From assembly GCA_965153455.1 (NCBI GenBank), contig OZ234493.1, forward strand, positions 806,001-870,000: a stretch of DNA of 64,000 nucleotides, in the 5' to 3' direction. Position 1 is the first letter of the stretch, and each line of letters opens with the position of its first letter. Positions 60,723-64,000 of this stretch are shown here, piece by piece. This DNA is from Sphagnum compactum. Taxonomy: Eukaryota; Bryophyta; Sphagnopsida; Sphagnales. Under the pieces are notes generated by a model. The model made no database searches. It saw nothing but the letters and a program-made list of their open reading frames with translations, and was not told the origin of the DNA. Made by a program: the position numbers and the translations under genes.

Positions 60723-63700
60723 TCTATCCTTTTAGTCAGTTATTCAGTTGTGATTCACTTGAGGCTACTCAGGCGGAACTGTTGCTACTTATGTTTGATT
60801 TTGATTCTATTTCAAAGTCTGATAGAAGTGAAACTAAATAAAGATGTATTAGGACTACATCCTAAAAATCCTACAAGTACATCATTAGTGCTTGAAGATC
60901 ATTCTATAGACTAACTCAACCTTGTCATGCAAAATATTGTTAATTATGGGCTTGTATTCCCTATATATCAATAAATCACATCTAATTCTACATCCTCTTC
61001 CCCTTCTCTACAAACTAAAAAGGATAATGTACTTTTAAAGGTTTACTAGGTCCTAAACTAATTAAGTGTTACATCCACTGAAATAAAGAATTACTCTATG
61101 CCTAGAAATATCACAAAAAACTAATTCAACTTTTAATAATCACTATTTGAAGGTTTATAAGCATTCAAATCATTAGTACTAAAGAAATTTAAGGAACTAA
61201 AGCTTAACTAATTGTTGAGCTACAATCCATGGCTCAAACCTCCTCAAGGGCCCACAAGAATTATGGATCTACAACTGTTTGGGTTGGTGGGTCCTTGTCT
61301 AAAGAGCCATGGTTAAATGATTTTGGGAAGTCTAGAGGCTCCAGAAGAGGAGTGTGGTCCATGTTTGGTTTTATTCACGACAATGAAGATGATGACATGT
61401 GCCACTCTTGGTGCCCCACATGATTGCTTGGGAATAAATAATCTTTAAAAAAATTAAAATAATATTTATTTTTAAAAAAATTATATTTTAAAAAATAAAA
61501 CACCTCATGTCTTCATCTAGAGCCTATAACTAAACAATCAGTTAGTTGTGTGACAAACTCAGACCCAATTGTGCAATCGTTGTATTTGGAGTGCACCTTC
61601 TTTGTCTATAGATATTACTCCCATACAAAAGAGAGAGAGGATGGCAAATCTTATGCCTACTCCTGAAGAGTGAAAGGAAAAAAATGATTAATTATTTATA
61701 TATTGGTGCAAAATCTCTCTCTTAAGGATAAAGTGTACGAATTCCTTCCTCTTGCACCTTACAAATCCCCCTATCCACTCTTTCAGTGGTATCCACAAAG
61801 TACGGAAATTTTATTAAATCCCCGTTTCAGCATTTAATGCACAAGGTTCGAGGTTAGTACTTGTACAGGGAGGAGTAGTGAAAATATATGTAGCAGCGGT
61901 GGAGGCGCTCAGGGAAAAAAGAAAGACAGGATGAAACTCAGTTTATCACCAAAATTGGTGGAAAAAACTAGTTGGGGTCCTAGTTATTTCGCTTTGTAAA
62001 AATTTCATTCCCAGTTACATGTTTGGTGCCCTATTATGTTGAAATTGGCCGTTCTCGTCCCCTAATTGGGAAACTATACAATAACTCTTATATTCCAATT
62101 TGACTTTGGGCCTCTTGAGAGTAGTGAAATTTTAGGATCATTGTTTTTTGGGGTGGGGGGGGGGAGTGTTGTTGTCCCCCCATTGTAAAAGCCTTCAAGA
62201 TTTTTCTTAGTGTAATTGGCTGCCACTTACTTCTGGAACTCCCTGCTCTGAAGGTGTTACACTACATGAATTACACTTGATTTTTTGTATAGGAGAATGG
62301 CCTTTCTTGAGAACCTTTTGAGAATTTAGGTACTTTTCTTGAAGCAAGTAGGCCAGATGGAAGGTACGGAATATGTCGGAAGGTTTGGAATCTTGTTTCT
62401 AATTGGCTGCCTCTACACATGCAAACCAATGAAAATCATTTCTCCAGCTTGCCTAATCTAAACATGAAAATTGTGGATCATCCTGCAAAATATGCTAAAG
62501 CCAATAGTTGTAAGTGTGACTTAGACCTATATATTTCATTACATGTGTATTTATTTCATATTTCTTTTTGCATTTTATGACCTATGATTGAGTTTAAGAT
62601 CACTCTTCACTACCATATGTTGCATGTGTACTTCTTTCACTTTCCATTTGATGAGAATGTGTATAATGTAACTTGTAGGATTAAACTGTGTTTCATTAGT
62701 TTTTGGCTTGAAGTTTCAAGTAAGGAAAAAAGTTAAGAGTTGAGAATTAGTTATTTGTATTATTACCAAAAGAAGAACAATATTCTAACCCTAATCTTTT
62801 CAAATTCCTTCACAAACCTCTCGAATATGTTTGAGAATTTGGAGAATTTTGATACTTACCGACATATACTTAGATGATAAACTTTGAAAAAAAAAACACA
62901 TGTCCTTATCTTATCAAAAAGGTGAATGATGGTCTTTTACTCTTACTTGGGAATGAGAATTCTGAATAGCCTATATACCCTTTTCCTTACTTGAATTAGA
63001 TCTTTTGAAATCGGTTTCAGCAACAAACTGTCAAATAATTAATTATCTTTTAATTTTTAATGTTGGCACTTGGTTTTAATTTTGAAATTTTCGGCAGACA
63101 ATGGGCATATAAAATAATAAATAGTCGCTTTTCAAGGTTGTGGAAATCTAGGGTGTCGTTAAGATGGTACTTGAAGGTTTGTGATTAAAACCTGATAGTT
63201 GAACTTTTGATTTTATGTAAATTTCAGCACAGATACTAAATAATTTTTCAAAAATTTGAAAAAATGAAAAAGAATTTAATTTATGCCAAATCCATTCAGG
63301 TATTACAGTAACCTTACCTGGCCGATATATTAAAAATCAATATACTCACCCAACATGCGTACATACGATTATACTTGCTCCATAGTAATCAATAGTCCGT
63401 GTCTTGAAACCAATAGCTAGACCAGATGGGTATGAAAGTACCCAATACCAGTACCGGCTTGGAATGGGAAAGTGGAGAAGAGGGGCGGGGAAAACCCATA
63501 CCTTTTCCACCCTAAACAAGGACTAGCTAGTCTATTCAAAAGTCTATACCACACCAAGAAGACCTACTTATATTTCCAATATAAAATTCCATCACATTCT
63601 TAAACTGTTGTTCACCTGAGAAATTGGACCAGAGCCGCCTACTCCTTCCCTCACACAAGAATTCTTGGATTAATATTAAAACAGTTAGGTTAATCCATAG

Positions 63701-64000
63701 CTTCTTTCCCTGACCACAGGGATCTAGTCTAGAAACTCTGGCTTCTTCCTTTTTGGTGCTCTTATCTTCAAGAATTGACATAGACAAACCAAGGATTTCC
63801 AGTCTTTTCATATTTATCTTCATATAGTTCCAATTTCTAACTTACGGTACGCAAATTCACCCTCTAAAAAGTATTGTTTTGTTTTGAAACTTAGTAGTGT
63901 GCCATATATATGATGTTATAATTTCGTCAAAATTTGCCTCAAAATAACAAAATTGGTTCAAATTAAATTAGAAAGTAACATTGTCCAAAATATCCTGGAT
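60723..64000. other. Right-edge gene-poor DNA
   Basis: No gene recognised. An ATG-started 64-codon frame at 61229 and a 95-codon minus-strand frame at 63536-63823 match nothing I know. A dispersed repeat copy (61827) and a G homopolymer near 62155 are the only clear features. Confidence 0.45.
61827..61969 (+). repeat. Dispersed repeat, copy 2 (partner at 32791)
   Basis: Same orientation and block order as 32791-32945, roughly 75-80% similar by eye. Confidence 0.8.

Noticed and set aside
63880-63900. CTTAGTAGTG as the opposite end of the 39253 CACTA terminus
   Set aside because: The match stops after about eight bases and the adjoining triplets (AAT and TGC) do not form a target-site duplication.

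Overview
The window is nuclear DNA of a land plant. The genes have many short introns with GT-AG (twice GC-AG) borders, and their products are plant orthologues: nicotinate phosphoribosyltransferase, 20S proteasome alpha-6/PAA, RCI2/PMP3, a LEA_2/NHL-type protein and a plant OB-fold protein. Around them lie a plant Helitron, a TNP2-type CACTA transposon and AT-rich tandem repeats. The low gene density and TE load would suit a fern, lycophyte or other large-genome plant, but I cannot name the species from sequence alone.

Layout. 0-1 kb: first exon of an OB-fold gene (minus) running off the left edge. 1.4-2.2 kb: two tandem repeat arrays. 6.4-8.1 kb: a LEA_2-type membrane protein gene (minus). 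8.6-9.9 kb: a ~335-bp tandem array. 10.08-14.3 kb: a decayed Helitron (minus) whose 3' end can be placed to the base. 16 kb: an orphan first exon of an aldo-keto reductase next to a 42-bp minisatellite. 16.6-20.2 kb: AT-rich DNA with small repeats. 20.3-26.4 kb: NAPRT (plus, 15 exons, 582 codons). 28.4-31.2 kb: proteasome alpha-6 (minus, 9 exons, 246 codons), convergent with NAPRT. 34.8-35.1 kb: RCI2/PMP3 (minus, 2 exons, 58 codons). 38.2-39.5 kb: tandem array ending at a CACTA terminus. 40.1-43.4 kb: two neighbouring pseudogenes, an intron-retaining UBC8-type E2 and the start of a UDP-rhamnose synthase (RHM). 45.3-52.0 kb: a TNP2 transposase (minus) whose 3-kb intron carries two antisense copies of an acidic/coiled-coil coding fragment; a third copy lies at 57.5 kb. 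52.7-53.9 kb: broken plus-strand coding fragments. 55-64 kb: repeats, a GC-rich unidentified ORF at 60.3 kb, and otherwise nothing I recognise.

The intact genes are housekeeping functions (NAD salvage, proteasome core, a small membrane proteolipid) with no shared pathway. No operon-like or gene-cluster system was found. The most interesting material is in the accessory DNA: nonsense codons in the Helitron, the E2 pseudogene and one repeat copy are mostly explained by C-to-T change at CAG/TGG/CGA codons; the repeated coding fragment carries a shared frameshift and an in-frame tail-to-head fusion; a splice-donor region has been triplicated inside the E2 pseudogene; and NAPRT has two GC-AG introns confirmed by a reading frame that closes exactly.
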